Shown here: piece by piece, positions 34,755 to 46,327 of the stretch
Layout: each line of letters begins with the position of its first letter
How positions within the stretch are numbered: position 1 is the stretch's first letter
Assembly (NCBI RefSeq): GCF_004664715.2
Contig: NC_051070.1
Location: 45,146,456-45,210,455, forward strand
Source of the DNA: Peromyscus leucopus
Lineage: Eukaryota > Chordata > Mammalia > Rodentia > Cricetidae
Direction: 5' to 3'
DNA length: 64,000 nt
Position numbers and translations under genes: made by a program
The notes under the pieces: model-generated
The model's database searches: none
What the model was told of the DNA's origin: nothing
The model's input: only the letters and a program-made list of their open reading frames with translations

Positions 34755-34927
34755 GCCGGGCTGTGGTGGCGCACGCCTTTAATCCCAGCACTTGGGAGGC
34801 AGAGCCAGGCGGATCTCTGTGAGTTCAATGCCAGCCTGGACTACCAAGTGAGTTCCAGGAAAGGCGCAAAGCTACACAGAGAAACCCTGTCTCGAAAAAC
34901 AAAAACAAAAACAAACAAACAAACAAA
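34755..34927 (+). mobile_element. B1 SINE, young, with 15-bp target duplication
   Basis: GCCGGGCTGTGGTGGCGCAC, CCCAGCACTTGGGAGGCAG and GAAACCCTGTCTCG plus a (CAAA)n tail. AAAACTAAACTTGTA flanks both sides exactly (34740-34754, 34928-34942). Confidence 0.96.
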
Positions 34928-34954
34928 AAAACTAAACTTGTACCATGAGGAAAG

Positions 34955-35028
34955 ATCACATATGCCATAGTATGACTGCCTGAGTTCAGATCTTAGTTCT
35001 ACCACTTATAGCTGTGGAACTGGGCCTT
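34955..35028 (+). repeat. MIR SINE, left part
   Basis: CCTGAGTTCAGATCTTAGTT and CTACCACTTATAGCTGTGGA are the MIR core. It continues after an MLT1 LTR at 35375. Confidence 0.6.
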
Positions 35029-35029
35029 G

Positions 35030-35360
35030 TCTTAGATCAGGTTATACAACAGAATAGCATAGGCTAGGTAGCCCCAACAATATTTATTTCTCATAGTTCT
35101 GGAAGCCAAGAAGTACAAGTTCAAGGTACAAGTAAGCCAAGTTCCAGGAAAGATCTTTTGTTTTGCTTGTGGACAGCTCCCTTCTTACAAAGTCTCAATT
35201 TGTTGGTGGTCCTTCTTCATTTTCTTATAAAGACATTGATCCCAAAATGGGCCCACCATCATGACTTCATCTAAATCTATCACTATGTTGAGAGTTGGTA
35301 TTTCAACACGTGAATTTGAGGAGGGCGTAAGCATTAATTTCATAAGACATAGCACATTTT
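35030..35360 (-). mobile_element. MLT1-type MaLR solo LTR inside a MIR
   Basis: TATACAACAGAATAGCATAG, TTTATTTCTCATAGTTCTGG, AAGACATTGATCCCAAAATG, CATCATGACTTCATCTAA and GTTGGTATTTCAACACGTG are the complement of an MLT1 LTR. Confidence 0.8.
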
Positions 35361-35374
35361 AATTCCTTTATTTG

Positions 35375-35485
35375 TTATAAATAAGCAAATGAAGATGTTA
35401 ATATCATATACCTCATAGTATTGTTAGGAGGCTTCAATAAGCTCATGCACATAAAATGTCCAGAATGGTGCATAGTAAACCACAG
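35375..35485 (+). repeat. MIR SINE, right part
   Basis: TACCTCATAGTATTGTTAGG, GCTTCAATAAGCTCATGCAC and ATAAAATGTCCAGAATGGTG follow the MIR 3' half. Confidence 0.6.
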
Positions 35486-36464
35486 TCATGAATGAACTGG
35501 CCAGATTCACAGTGAGTACCAACATTTAGGATGCTGAAGTGCATGGAGAGAAACATGGATGATGTTTGGAGAGGTCTGTGGAACAGTAGGGTGCTAAGGA
35601 GACAGTATATCATGGCTGATACATGGCTCTGAGAAAAATAGCTTTATAGGGTCAGTGTCCCAATACAGGGCTTAAATATTCTGTATAGTATTTATATCAA
35701 GTGAGTCTGTTTTTCTTCAGACTTCTTAAAATAAGGAATGCTCCTTCCTGAGTTTGTTCATTCCTTCAGGAGTTTTTAGCTCTGTGACTTCAACTTACTA
35801 ATACTAAATTTTTAGGGATATATAGAGTAAATCTAGTGCCTCTTAAATGTATTAACCCTCTTAGATTTCTTTCTAGCATGTTGCTTGTGTAGAACCTCTT
35901 GGGCTGTTGGCCTTTTACCACGTCAGTATTTCTCCACATATGCCAGCTCATTCCATGACTGACACTTGTGTTTTAGCCCCTAACATGATGGACACATGTT
36001 CGGTGAGTGAGCACAACACTACAGAATAAAGCATGCCATGCAATCCCAGTCTCTCTCTTCTTTCACAAGCTGCACTTCCACTGATGCAGTTATGCACATC
36101 CAAATCCCTGTGGCGGTCTCACTAGCGCATCCTGAATTTCCTTCCTTGTGTCCAAACCCCTAAATCCCATGTTGTCTTCTTATAGTTATCCCACTGTTCA
36201 TTAATTTCTGCTCCATCAGATACAGTCACTGTTCTAAACAGCCAAGGTCTCTTTCTGTCTTAATTCTGTCACCTTCTATATTTTTCCATCCCATCTAGAT
36301 AGCTATCATATAAAATGTATGATAAATGTGTCTATGATGTCTTCATCCAGGTCCTTTGCCAAACTGGAAATGACCAGGGCATGCCACTGAAACCGATTGT
36401 CATTGATCTGCTAGTTAGTCTGGAACCTTTGGTGTAAAATTTAAACAAGGTTCAGGGATAATTG
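35486..36464. other. Unassigned DNA
   Basis: No recognised gene or repeat. Confidence 0.4.
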
Positions 36465-36782
36465 CAGAAGAGAGGTCAAAACATTTTAATGGCCAGAAAA
36501 ACCGAGATTTGCCATGAGATTATGTCTCCTAGACATGTCAGAGAAGCTACACCCATGAAGTCTCATCAACATGGCGGCCTAAACATGACCTGAACAAGGA
36601 TGCCACCAAAGGCCATTTTGACACTAAAGGGAGAACTATTTAAACCATAGACAAAAAACTACAGGCAACCAAGGAATACTGAGAGCAGAAGAAATAGTCT
36701 TCTCCAAGGAAGAGGACACCAATTGGTTATCCAATTCATCAGCTCTGAAAATATGCTTGCAGGTAACATTAGTTGAACTGAG
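36465..36782 (+). mobile_element. L1 (Lx-like) 3' UTR fragment
   Basis: GAGAAGCTACACCCATGAAG, CATGACCTGAACAAGGATG, AACTACAGGCAACCAAGGAA and ACCAATTGGTTATCCAATTC are an Lx-type 3' UTR. Both ends truncated. Confidence 0.8.
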
Positions 36783-37391
36783 CATCTTCTTTTAAAGGTC
36801 TCCCAAGTTGTTCTGATAATCCATTGTCATATACTAGATGGTATTTTAATCTAATATGCTTCTCTGAAAATTGGGATTTATGCTTGGAGAGGTTTTCCAT
36901 GGTTTCCAGGTTTCTCCCCTCTGAGAAACACTGTGGACTTGGATATGCCTGAGTGTGTGGGGCCAGGTGGGTCTGCCTTTTTGTAGGGACACTTCCTAGG
37001 AGCCTCATTAGAAGGTCAGTGACTTACTTGAACAGTAAGACTAACATCTTTCTCCAGAATTGTAACTAGGAGTTATTATAGAATGGATGCCTTCCCTTAT
37101 TCAACCGAGCTCCATTTCAGATGTGACCAGACGCATCCCAAGGACACAGAGAATCAAGATGCATGAATCTTGTCAGTGGACAATGGATGGACAGGAGGGA
37201 TACATTCCTATTACAGCAGAATTTGTGTTACTGGAATTTATTTTTTAGCTTCGGAGACCAAGGGAAGAAATCACAGACTTCAGGCAACTGTGGATTTTAG
37301 TCCTGGTAACTGCAACTCAAGACCCGTGACACTGAGTTTGTTTGCAGAAAAACATTCCTAGTCCATAATGAAAAATGCTTGAAAATCTGAT
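36783..37391. other. Unassigned DNA
   Basis: No recognised feature. Confidence 0.4.
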
Positions 37392-37797
37392 GAGAGGAGG
37401 AAGGAGCTGGGCAGGTGGTGGCTCAGTGATAAAAATGCTTGGCATGTAAGCTGGAGGGCTGGAGTTTGGATCCTAGAAAGCCACCGAAGTGCCAGGTGAG
37501 TGTGGTGGCCAGCCCGTGATTCCAGTCTTGGAAAGCAGTGGAGGATCCCAGAATCAAGCTGATAAACAACCATCGCTGTGAGCCCTGGGTTTGACTGGGA
37601 CATCCTGCATCAGTGCATAACGTGGGAGAGCAATGGAGGGTGATCCCTGACATCGACCTGGGGCTTCCACATGCACACCCTCCCATATGTGTACCTGCAC
37701 ACACGCAAAACATGCATACACACCCATGTGCATATCTCTTCCATATGGGTACCAACACACATGTAAGATGGACATACACACCCAGAAGCACATATGT

Positions 37798-37840
<43 letters not shown>
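37392..37840 (+). mobile_element. B4 SINE with CA-rich tail
   Basis: GTGGTGGCTCAGTGATAAAA, a B1-like middle (GGCCAGCCCGTGATTCCAG), GGAGAGCAATGGAGGGTGAT and CCCTGACATCGACCTGG are B4. Imperfect CA/CACATG sequence leads to pure CA at about 37797-37836. Confidence 0.8.
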
Positions 37841-38178
37841 AAACACACATACACACCCACATTCACATACCACCCACACATGAAAAACAAAAAGAAAAAA
37901 ATGATCATTTGGACTGGGGAAATGACTTACGTAAGTTTAAACAAACTGAGTATGCAATGGGAAAACAGGTTGAATACAAAGGTTTACATGGTCCCAAAGC
38001 ATGTTAGTAATTTGATTGCAAGGTCGAGCAAAAGTTTGGTTTCTGAAGGCAAGAGGAATTTGAAGAAAAAGTAATTCCCACAAAGGACACCCTGTCTCCT
38101 TTCTCCAAAATAAAAATGAAATCAAGCCAAACCAAGCAACCAACCAAAAAGCAAACAAACAAACAAACAAGGATGACC
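37841..38178. other. Unassigned DNA with A-rich simple repeats
   Basis: (CAAACAAA)n-like sequence at 38120-38170, just before an L1 end. Confidence 0.4.
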
Positions 38179-38795
38179 CCAGCTTGGACTACTAGAAATA
38201 GTGGAGAGGGTGCCTGAACTGAACTGGCTTGCCCCAGTAATCAGACCAGTGAATACCCTAACTGTCATCACAGAGCTTTCCTCCAGTGACGGATGGAAGC
38301 AGATACAGAGATCCACAGCCAAACATCAGGGAGAGCTCCAGGAGTCCAGTCTGAGAGAGAGAGAGAGGAGGGATTCTATGAGCAAGTGCATCAGGATCAT
38401 GGTGGGGAAACCTGCAGAGACGACCAAACTAAACTAGTGGGAACTCATGAAAGTTGGATCCGTGGATGCAGAGCCTGCATGGGACTGGACTAGGCCCTCT
38501 GCATGGTGAGACAATTGTGTAGCTTGATCTGCTTTGGGGGCCCCCTGGCAGTAGGATCAGGATCCATCCCTGGTGCATGAGGGGGCTTTTTGGAGCCACT
38601 ACCTCTGATGGGACACCTTGTGCAGCCTTGAGGCAGGAAGAAGGGCTTGGACTTGCCTCTACTAGATGTGCTTCCCCATGGGAGGCCTTGCCTTTTTGTG
38701 TGGGGGTGGGGGGTAGCTGGGGAGTGGGAGGAGGGAAGAGGGGGATCTTTGATGTGTAAAATAAATAACATTTTTTCTTAATAAAAAAAAAACAA
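38179..38795 (+). mobile_element. L1 3' UTR, 5'-truncated
   Basis: ACTACTAGAAATAGTGGAGA, AGCAAGTGCATCAGGATCAT, CTGCATGGGACTGGACTAGG, GTAGCTTGATCTGCTTTGG, GGACACCTTGTGCAGCC, a G-rich tract and TGTAAAATAAATAAC plus an A-tail. Same family as the antisense L1 at 60925-62288. Confidence 0.9.
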
Positions 38796-38861
38796 AGAAG
38801 AGGAGAAGAGATTTCATATTCTTACATGTGTGTTGAAAGCTTATGTCTAGGTTGTTATTTT

Positions 38862-39246
38862 ATTAATGTGATAAAACACTGAAGACTGGGAAAACATTGA
38901 AGTTGGGGAAGATGAGAGTTTACCTAACTTCAGGTTACAGTCCTCCATGAAGGGAAGCTGAGGCAGGAAGCTGGAGGCGGGAGCTGAAGCAGAGGCCATG
39001 GAGGAGGGCTGCTTACTGGCTTGCTCCTCATGACTTGCCCAGTTTGCTTTCTTGTACAACCCAGGACCATCTGCCCAGGAGTGGTACTGCCTGCCATGGT
39101 CTGGGTCCTCCCATGTCAATCTTTAGTCAGGGAAACGCCCCCCAGAAACACCCACAAGCTAGTCTGATGAAAGGCAATTCCTCAGCTGAAGTTTCTTCTT
39201 CCCAGGTAACTCTAGTTTGTATCAAGTTTGCAAAAACTGACCAGAA
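38862..39246 (-). mobile_element. Rodent MaLR (MT-class) LTR, antisense
   Basis: GGAGCTGAAGCAGAGGCCAT, GGAGGAGGGCTGCTTACTGG, CTTGCTCCTCATGACTTGCC, CAACCCAGGACCATCTGCCC and GTAACTCTAGTTTGTATCAA are the complement of a common rodent LTR of this class. Confidence 0.85.
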
Positions 39247-40929
39247 TACCTTAGCCCAAATCCTATCCTGAGAACCTAGGAGAGAGTGCACACAGTCTCC
39301 CAGCCAATCCAGAGGCAATTCTGCTCTTCTTTACAAACTGCCCTCTTAGGGTAAAGCTGTCCCTGCTTCCGGTAAGCCACCTATGGCCTATAGCCAAGGG
39401 AGTTTCCATGTGAACAACTTGTGCTGACCACTTCAAAGTCACTTTATAACATACTTTGACTTTCTAGATCCAATAGACCTTTTACTGGCCGATACCATGT
39501 CTTGCTCCAGGGACATAGCAGGAGAACTTGCTGGACCAGCCTGACCAGCCTTTCCTCCCTGGCTAACTTCTGTAACAGTTCAATAAACTCTTTCATTTAG
39601 TCTTAGGAGTTTGGGTTTAGCATTCCATTTCAAACAGTAGCCAATACTGTATTCTCTACAAAAATTCTGCTTGTAATTAGTTTTATTCCACTTGAAATGT
39701 TTTGTTCTATCCCTCAGAAATGCACTCAAATATTTTTTTTGTCCTTAATTGAGGCTATAAAGCATCTCATCACTCTTAAATCTTAAGATATTGTCTGAAA
39801 AGTTTACATCTCATTCTTGGAAACCATCTGCACAGCCGGTCAGTTTCCTTCCATTTTCTCTTACAAAGTTTCAGTCTTTAGTAACATGGGCAAACACTGG
39901 GCACATTTTGAAGTTCTTCAACCTCTTGTCTGAATTCTTGGCTCCCAGACCAGAGTGCCTTCTTACATTATTGCTGATGTGTGTTGCCCAGAGTTCTTCC
40001 AGGTTTATCATTACCCTTCTATACCCTTCTTTTCCTATGGAAGTAGGAAAACTACAAATGCATTTCCCAGAATTCCTTGCAAGCTGGCATCCAGGGCATA
40101 CAAGACATGAAGGTTTGGGGAAAACAGAGCTCTTTGTTGTTGTTGTTGTTGTTTTGTTTTGTTTTTCTTCCCTTAACTTCCTTTATCTCTATTAGTAGCT
40201 GCAGCAGTAGAGACAGTAGCAGTGGTGATAACCGTCATATCAGCAATTAGGGCCTGAAGACGGAAGCAACTATATGCGGTAACTGTCAGAGCATCGGAGC
40301 TCTCTTCTATTCAAGGTAGTTTAGTGTAATAGCTTAGTAATGGCTAGGGTAATAGCTAGGATAACCCAGTCTTGCCTTGTTTTATCCCAGCTGCTGTTTC
40401 TATAACGTACTGCCTTAGATAAACACCTTCATTATCAAACACCTGTATCTGTTAGTATTTCCCTGACTGGGCGTGACAGCACACTGTAATGAGTGAACAA
40501 GTGTGTACAACATCCGCTGATTCAGTGTGCCCTGAAAGTTGTCATATTCTGGAAAAAACATCCAAGGAAGACTCAGTGGGCAATCTCCGCTCTGCACACA
40601 ACAGTTCTTTATCTCCCAGGAGAGAATGGGCAAACCCTCAGGTCCTGTGTGAGGCTTCATGTTCTCCGCCGACGTTGACTGATCTCGTCTCTACCATCCA
40701 TGCTCCTGTCCAGAAGGAATGTATTCAAATTATTGACAAGAGTTGCAAACCTTTAAGTCTGTGGAACGCTTTCATCTTTAAGGTATGCGATTCAATGCTC
40801 TTATCTCCTGAAGCCTTTTCTTCCCTTCAGCCAAAGAATTTTCAACCCATGCTTTCTTTTGAGATCTCTGCTTTTGTTTTCTCTCAAATTCTTTCTCTTT
40901 GCAGATAAATTGTATTCAGGGTGCCTTTT
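39247..40929. other. Unassigned DNA, possibly with an LTR-like part
   Basis: 39260-39650 ends with CAGTTCAATAAACTCTTTC and may be an unclassified LTR remnant. A (GTT)n/(GTTTT)n tract lies at 40133-40165. Other sequence is unique. Confidence 0.35.
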
Positions 40930-41515
40930 TAATTCATTCCTTCATATGTGACAGTTTTTAATTGATTTTTTAGTAGGTATATAAAATAAGTTGATGATAT
41001 TTAATACATGTGGATTATTGTAATTCATTCATTTGCCTCCCTTGCCATCTCTTGTCACCTTTCACCTCTCACCAGTGCTGTCTCTCCCTGCAAATGTCCC
41101 CCTTTTTATTTTCATGTCTTTCATATATATATACACACACATATATATACATATATAATATGTATATAGCCAAGCTTCACATGTGAGAGAAAGCATGTCT
41201 TTTTTATTCTTTCCAACTGTCCTCTCCTTCTCCCCACTCTAATTCTTTATCAAATATATGTATGTATATACACATATATGTACACACATATATTTGCTAT
41301 ATAATGAAAAAAAACATGATGTTTATATTTCTGAGTCTAAGTTTGCTTAACCTAATCTCTAGTTTCACCCATTTTCCTGCAAAATGAAATGGTTTCAGTC
41401 TTCTTTATTGCAGAAAATAATCCATTGAATATATGCACATTTTAAAAATTCATTCGTCTGTTCATCTATATGTATGTTGGTTCTGTACCTTGGCTATGTC
41501 AATAATGCTGGAGGG
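40930..41515 (-). mobile_element. Old L1 3' part, antisense
   Basis: CCTCCCTTGCCATCTCTTGT, CAGTGCTGTCTCTCCCTGC, CTAGTTTCACCCATTTTCCT, GCAGAAAATAATCCATTGAA and CATTCGTCTGTTCATCTA match a complement of L1 3' UTR and ORF2 end. TA/CA-rich repeats lie at 41128-41165 and 41255-41300. Confidence 0.65.
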
Positions 41516-41619
41516 AGCTGGAAGACAGAATGGGAGTCAGTCAGAAAATGATATATGAAAAATACATTAAAAATAGGATACTTGGTGAGTATCCTAAATA
41601 TTTATCCTTATAATCTCAG

Positions 41620-42005
41620 ATATGTGGAGTTCTCACGACTCATCGGAAAAGCTGTTTGCAGTAAGTAGAGACGACTGCAGAAATCTACAGTTGGTCAAAA
41701 TGCAAAAAACAGCTGGCCACGGGGTGCCCAGCAGCCGCTGGTGTAGGTATAGCACAGCATGTACTGCCGAGGCTCGGGTGATGTCGCAGATCGGAGCCCA
41801 GGAAGATTGTAAGGGCCAGAGGACCAGCAAGCCTGTTCCAAGACTGTGCCTTCTAGAAACGATGGGGCAACTCCATGTCCGAAAGCTTAAACAAAACCTT
41901 AACACTGGCCTCAGCAGCTGACATGCCAGTGTGGCTGGGTAAAATCTCGTGGGCCCCAACCCTAGACAAGAAGCTAAAATCTTATAGGGGAATGTCTCCA
42001 TTTCC
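41620..42005 (+). mobile_element. L1 (Lx-like) 3' UTR fragment
   Basis: TCATCGGAAAAGCTGTTTGC, GCAGAAATCTACAGTTGGTC, GATTGTAAGGGCCAGAGGAC, TGTGCCTTCTAGAAACGATG and ACATGCCAGTGTGGCTGGGT are in Lx 3' UTR order. The open frames of about 100-120 codons here are chance frames in the L1. Confidence 0.8.
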
Positions 42006-42624
42006 CCTTAATTTATAGGACTTTACTGGATATCTGAATCTTGGTTGGCAGTTATTCCCTCTCAGGGCTCAGAGTCTAGCATCCCACACTTTTCTGAAGT
42101 CCTAGCTGGCTTGGGAGTTTCAGTTGTGATCCCATTCCTTCTTGGGTTTCATCTTTTGGAGGTGAATTGGCATTTTCCCCTCACAGGTTTAACGCTGTTT
42201 ATTTGCTTCGCAGTTTTGATGTCTTGACCATAACAGAGGTTCTTCTCTGGTCATGGCTACTTGAGGCTATAAATGCCCCTTATGTTTAAATGTCCATTTT
42301 TATCCCTAGATTGAGGGGTGTTTTTTTTTTTTTGCTATAGTTTTATTAAATGTATTTCCTATGCTTTTAGTTTTCACCTCAGCTTCTTCATCTACTCTGT
42401 GAATTCTTAGGCTTGTTCTCTAGGTTGTATTTCAGAATTATGAAAGTAAATTATGTGGTAATTAAAATAAAGCACTAGTGTCTAAGTACTTCTAGAAATT
42501 AAAAAGACAAGAATAAATAAATATAATACTTCTTCCCCCGCCCCATTTCTGGCATTCTTCCTTCTACTTGATGATGGTTTCCACTGTGATTTTTAATTTG
42601 GGTCCTTGAAGTTTGCATTTCCAA
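42006..42624. other. Unassigned DNA
   Basis: No recognised feature apart from a T-run at 42320-42333. Confidence 0.4.
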
Positions 42625-43789
42625 TATTTCTTTTTAAATATATACTATTTTAATTAACTCTGAGAATTTCATCCATGCATGCAATCTATTTTGATCATAT
42701 TTTCTCTGCTCTTTCTAACTCCTCCCAGATGTGTCCTTTAACCCCGTCTCCTCCCAATTCCATGTCCTGTTTTATCATAGCCCCCAAGTCTTCATGCTAC
42801 CCATGTCTACATGCTCCTACATGCAAGGGCATCTACTGGAGCATAACTGATTTACCAAGGGCCACACACGAAGGAAAATGGACTCTGCCTGCCCCAGACA
42901 CCATCCATTGTCAATAGCGCCTCAGCTAGGAGTGGGGCTCCTGAGCCCCTCTCCCCTCCGTGCTGGGATGTTGACGGGTTTTATCTCATGCAGCTATTTT
43001 GTAGGCAAACAGCCACTGTGAGTCCATGGATGCATTGTCCTGGCATGTCTAGAAGACACTGTTTTGCCCTTGTCCTCTCTGGCCTCCTGTTCCATGATGG
43101 TCCCGAGCTTTAAGGAACAGAGGATATAGATGCCCCATTTATGTCTGAGCATGCCATGGGCACTTATTCTCTACACTTTGGTAAGTTGCAAGTTTCTGCA
43201 CTAATGGCCTTCCACTGCATGACAAAGCTTCCCTGATGGATTCTGAGGACAGCCCTAGTCTGTGGGTACAGAGATACACATTTAGAAGGAGCTTGATATT
43301 GTGTTCATTTAGCACAATGATAGGATTAGACTCTCACTTCTGGGGCCTGTGAGTTTGCCAGCCATGATGTCTTGGCCAGATTTACAGTACCAGATATGGG
43401 TTTCCTCCTGTGGCGTGGCCTTAAAATCCAATTAGAAAACAGTTGGCTACTCCCCTAACATTCATGCTGCTATGGCACCAATGGGCATATCTTGCCACGT
43501 CAGTCATTATTGTAACTCATAGGGTTCACAGCTAGGTACGACTGTTGCTCCTGGTCAGTACCAACTTGATTTATCCCCCATGTCCTCTGACTAAAGTATG
43601 TGATGTCTTTACAACAAGGTCTTATCATGCAGCTCTTGTGAGCAACCAACAGCAATGACAGTTCCCTGTACTGTTTTAGGGGTCTTAGGACACCTGCACC
43701 CAATAACTTGAGGGAACGTATCTCACACCTGACACTGGACTTTTACACACTATTTCCTATGTAAGGTAGCTCCAATATGTGTATGTGCA

Positions 43790-43838
<49 letters not shown>

Positions 43839-44240
43839 CGTATATGGCCTATATGGCTTTTTAAATCACCCTCGGTGTTAGTAATTTTCCTCCAACACCT
43901 TCCTCTGCCCTATCCTCCCATCCCTCTCCCCACTTAAATTTATCCCCCCCATCATTATTCCCTCTTCCCCTTCATACCACTGTCTTCCGTTTCCCCCCTC
44001 TCCACCAATGGTCTCTTTCTAGTTCCCTAGCTTCTAGTGGTACTCGAAATAAAAAAAAAAAAAAAAAAAAAAAAAACCCAAAGATTCAAAGTTAGGGTCC
44101 ACATATGAGTTAGAACACACAGTACTTTTCTTTCTGGGTCTGGGTGACCTTATTCAGTAGAATGTTTTCCAGTTCTATCCCTCCACTTTCTTAATTTCAT
44201 TTTCTTTATAGCTGAATAAAATCCCATCATGTATAGGTGC
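42625..44240 (-). mobile_element. L1 (Lx-like) 3' UTR and ORF2 end, antisense, part 1
   Basis: AACTCTGAGAATTTCATCC, AACTCCTCCCAGATGTG, GGAGCATAACTGATTTACC, GCCTTAAAATCCAATTAGAA, GGGCATATCTTGCCACG and GTGTATGCGTATATGG follow the complement of an Lx-type 3' UTR. ATTTTCTTTATAGCTGAATA is the ORF2 end. It holds (GT)n at 43790-43835 and a 26-A run at 44051-44076. Split by an ORR1 LTR. Confidence 0.85.
43790..43835. repeat. (GT)n microsatellite
   Basis: Uninterrupted GT inside the antisense L1. Confidence 0.96.
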
Positions 44241-44560
44241 TGTGTTGATGTGAATGAGAAATGGCCCCCATAGCCTCACGATTTGAACACTTGACCCCCG
44301 GTTGGTGGTGCTGTTTGGGAAGATTATGGGGCTTTTAGGAAGTGGAGCCTTGCTGGGGGAAATCTGTCACCAGGAGACAGCTTTGGGAGTTTATAGTCTT
44401 GCTCCTCTTCGTGTTCCTTCTGACGCCTGTGGGAGAAATGTGATTAGCCAGGCGTTTGCTCCCGCTGTCCCGGCCTTGACGGACTCCATCCTACTGGAAT
44501 CCTTTCTTCCTTACGCTGCTTTGGTCAGAGTGCTCTGTCTCAGCAGCGGAGACATAACGA
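44241..44560 (+). mobile_element. ORR1-type MaLR solo LTR nested in L1
   Basis: TGTGTTGATGTGAATGAG, GGTTGGTGGTGCTGTTTGGG, GAGCCTTGCTGGGGGAAATC and CTGCTTTGGTCAGAGTGCTC to GAGACATAACGA follow the ORR1 order. No clear target duplication. Confidence 0.75.
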
Positions 44561-44882
44561 ATGCTGCCTCCACATTTTCTTCAACTGGTAGACATCGAGG
44601 CTGTTTCTGTGTCTTTGTTCTTGTGACTAGAACAGTGATGAACAGGGATGAGCGCGTAGCTCTGCAGTAGCAAGTAGGGTTCTTCAGCCTAGGTCCAGGA
44701 GTGCTGTAGCTGGGTCGCACGGTAGATCTCTGTCTAGATGTTTAGAAAGCACCACGCTGATTTCTACAGCGGCTGTCCCTCTGCTGGAGCCCACCAACAA
44801 TGCACGCGGCTCCCTCTCCTTACGGTCTCAAAAGCGTTTGTCACTTGTTTTCTTAGTCTTAGCCAGTCTAATTTGGGGGAGA
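44561..44882 (-). mobile_element. L1 (Lx-like) ORF2 end, antisense, part 2
   Basis: ACATTTTCTTCAACTGGTAG, GTGATGAACAGGGATGAGCG, GTGCTGTAGCTGGGTCGCAC, CACGCTGATTTCTACAGCGG and AGCCCACCAACAATGCACG continue the ORF2 complement. Confidence 0.8.
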
Positions 44883-46159
44883 TGTGTTTCCAACTTTTCT
44901 ATTTGCTTTTTGGCTCAATTTCCCTTCCCTTCCCTTGCTCACAATATCAAGTTTCTCATCCATGGTACCGATTCCCATCTATGTTTCTCCTCTCTTCTCA
45001 GGTCCTGAATTGAGTTTTTGCTTCAATAGTCTGATTGTTTGTATCTGCTTTGCAGTCACTGATTTTTTTTTAAATAAATTCTGAATCTGTTACCCAGTGT
45101 TTCATCCATTACCCAGTGTCTTTGCATTTTTTAATTATGATCTTTTAGAAGAATAATTTTTGCCTTGGTTTTTCATGGTTTTTGCTTTTTTCTGTGTTAT
45201 GATTTATGCATCTATTGGGATGGATATATTTTCTGGTTTTGTGAGTCTCTTTAGTGAGCAGTCTTCACTAGAGGGCCCCAAATCTTGAACCACTCAACAT
45301 GAAGGTAATAAGTTGTCATAAAAGCAATAACAACACCAGACAAAAATCAGACATCGAAATATACTTAAAAGCAACTGTTAAGCCACCAATAGAAAAGCAA
45401 ATGGCAGAACTAATGAAAGCTTTATTCTGTTGACCTGGTGCTGAGCCCAGCATGGTTGAAGGTCAGCTGCTTTAATCATTTCTTTGTGTACGAGGAGCTG
45501 CTTCTGACCACGAGCAGCTTTGGCCCCTGCAGGCCAGGCAGGTTCCCATTCAGGGGATTCTTCAGCTTGTACATCTTTGGATTGCTAATGTCTAAGGCAA
45601 AAGGGTGTCTCCTGAGGATATTGGGGTGTGGGAAAGGCGATGAAGCACCAATTGAATTGTTGAAGGACCCAATCTTGCTCAGTATTAAACACGCTACAGT
45701 ATAGAATATGCAGTAATGTCCACGGGACCTGAGAACTGCATGGCAAAGAGGAAGCTATGCAGTTCCAGAGCCTTGCTGACTTCTGGCTCAAGGCTATCAT
45801 TCTCCATGGAGTTACCTGTTTCCAGTCAAAGAAAGCAGGGCCACCAGGCTTCACAGTCGGAGCCTCCTGCAGCTTTCTAAGCATGTCCCTATCAAGTTCT
45901 CAGAGGAGCCATCACTGCTACGTGCAGACCCCTAAGTGTTTTCAGACCTTAGTAGTCCGGTCTTAAGCAATATGCCCCCTGCCCTGATGGTTTGGGAATA
46001 GCCCCTGAGTGTAGAGAGTGCCACATGGACTTCTGACTGTGGCGCACCACAAGTCTGTCATGCCAAATTCCCAGATGGATTTAGGACTTGTGAGAACTCT
46101 AAACTTGTTCTGTGTGTAGGACTGACTCTCTTCATACACATATGAAGAAACACATACAT
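44883..46159. other. Unassigned DNA, possible decayed coding remnant
   Basis: No named repeat recognised. The minus strand at about 45430-45890 reads as protein-like text in shifting frames with an AATAAA at its end (see findings). I could not identify a parent gene. Confidence 0.3.
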
Positions 46160-46173
46160 GAGTGAGTGAGTGA

Positions 46174-46215
<42 letters not shown>

Positions 46216-46327
46216 TGGTAGAAAACTGCTGAGAGTTGGTTCTCTCCAGTGTGGATGTGAGTATCAAACTCAGGTTGTCAGGCTTGGCAGCGAACATCTT
46301 TACTCAGCGAGCCATTGCACCAGTCCT
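46160..46327 (-). mobile_element. B3-like SINE, antisense, with (GT)n
   Basis: AGAGTTGGTTCTCTCCAGTG, GAGTATCAAACTCAGGTTG, TCAGGCTTGGCAGCGAACA and GAGCCATTGCACCAGTCC. GAGT and GT repeats fill 46160-46211 at the tail side. Confidence 0.8.

Noticed and set aside
41622..42001. Overlapping frames of about 100-120 codons
   Set aside because: They lie in an L1 3' UTR remnant.
42040..42235. Exon-like segment with splice-like CACAG and CGCAG sites
   Set aside because: No family similarity; sites are common by chance next to L1 remnants.
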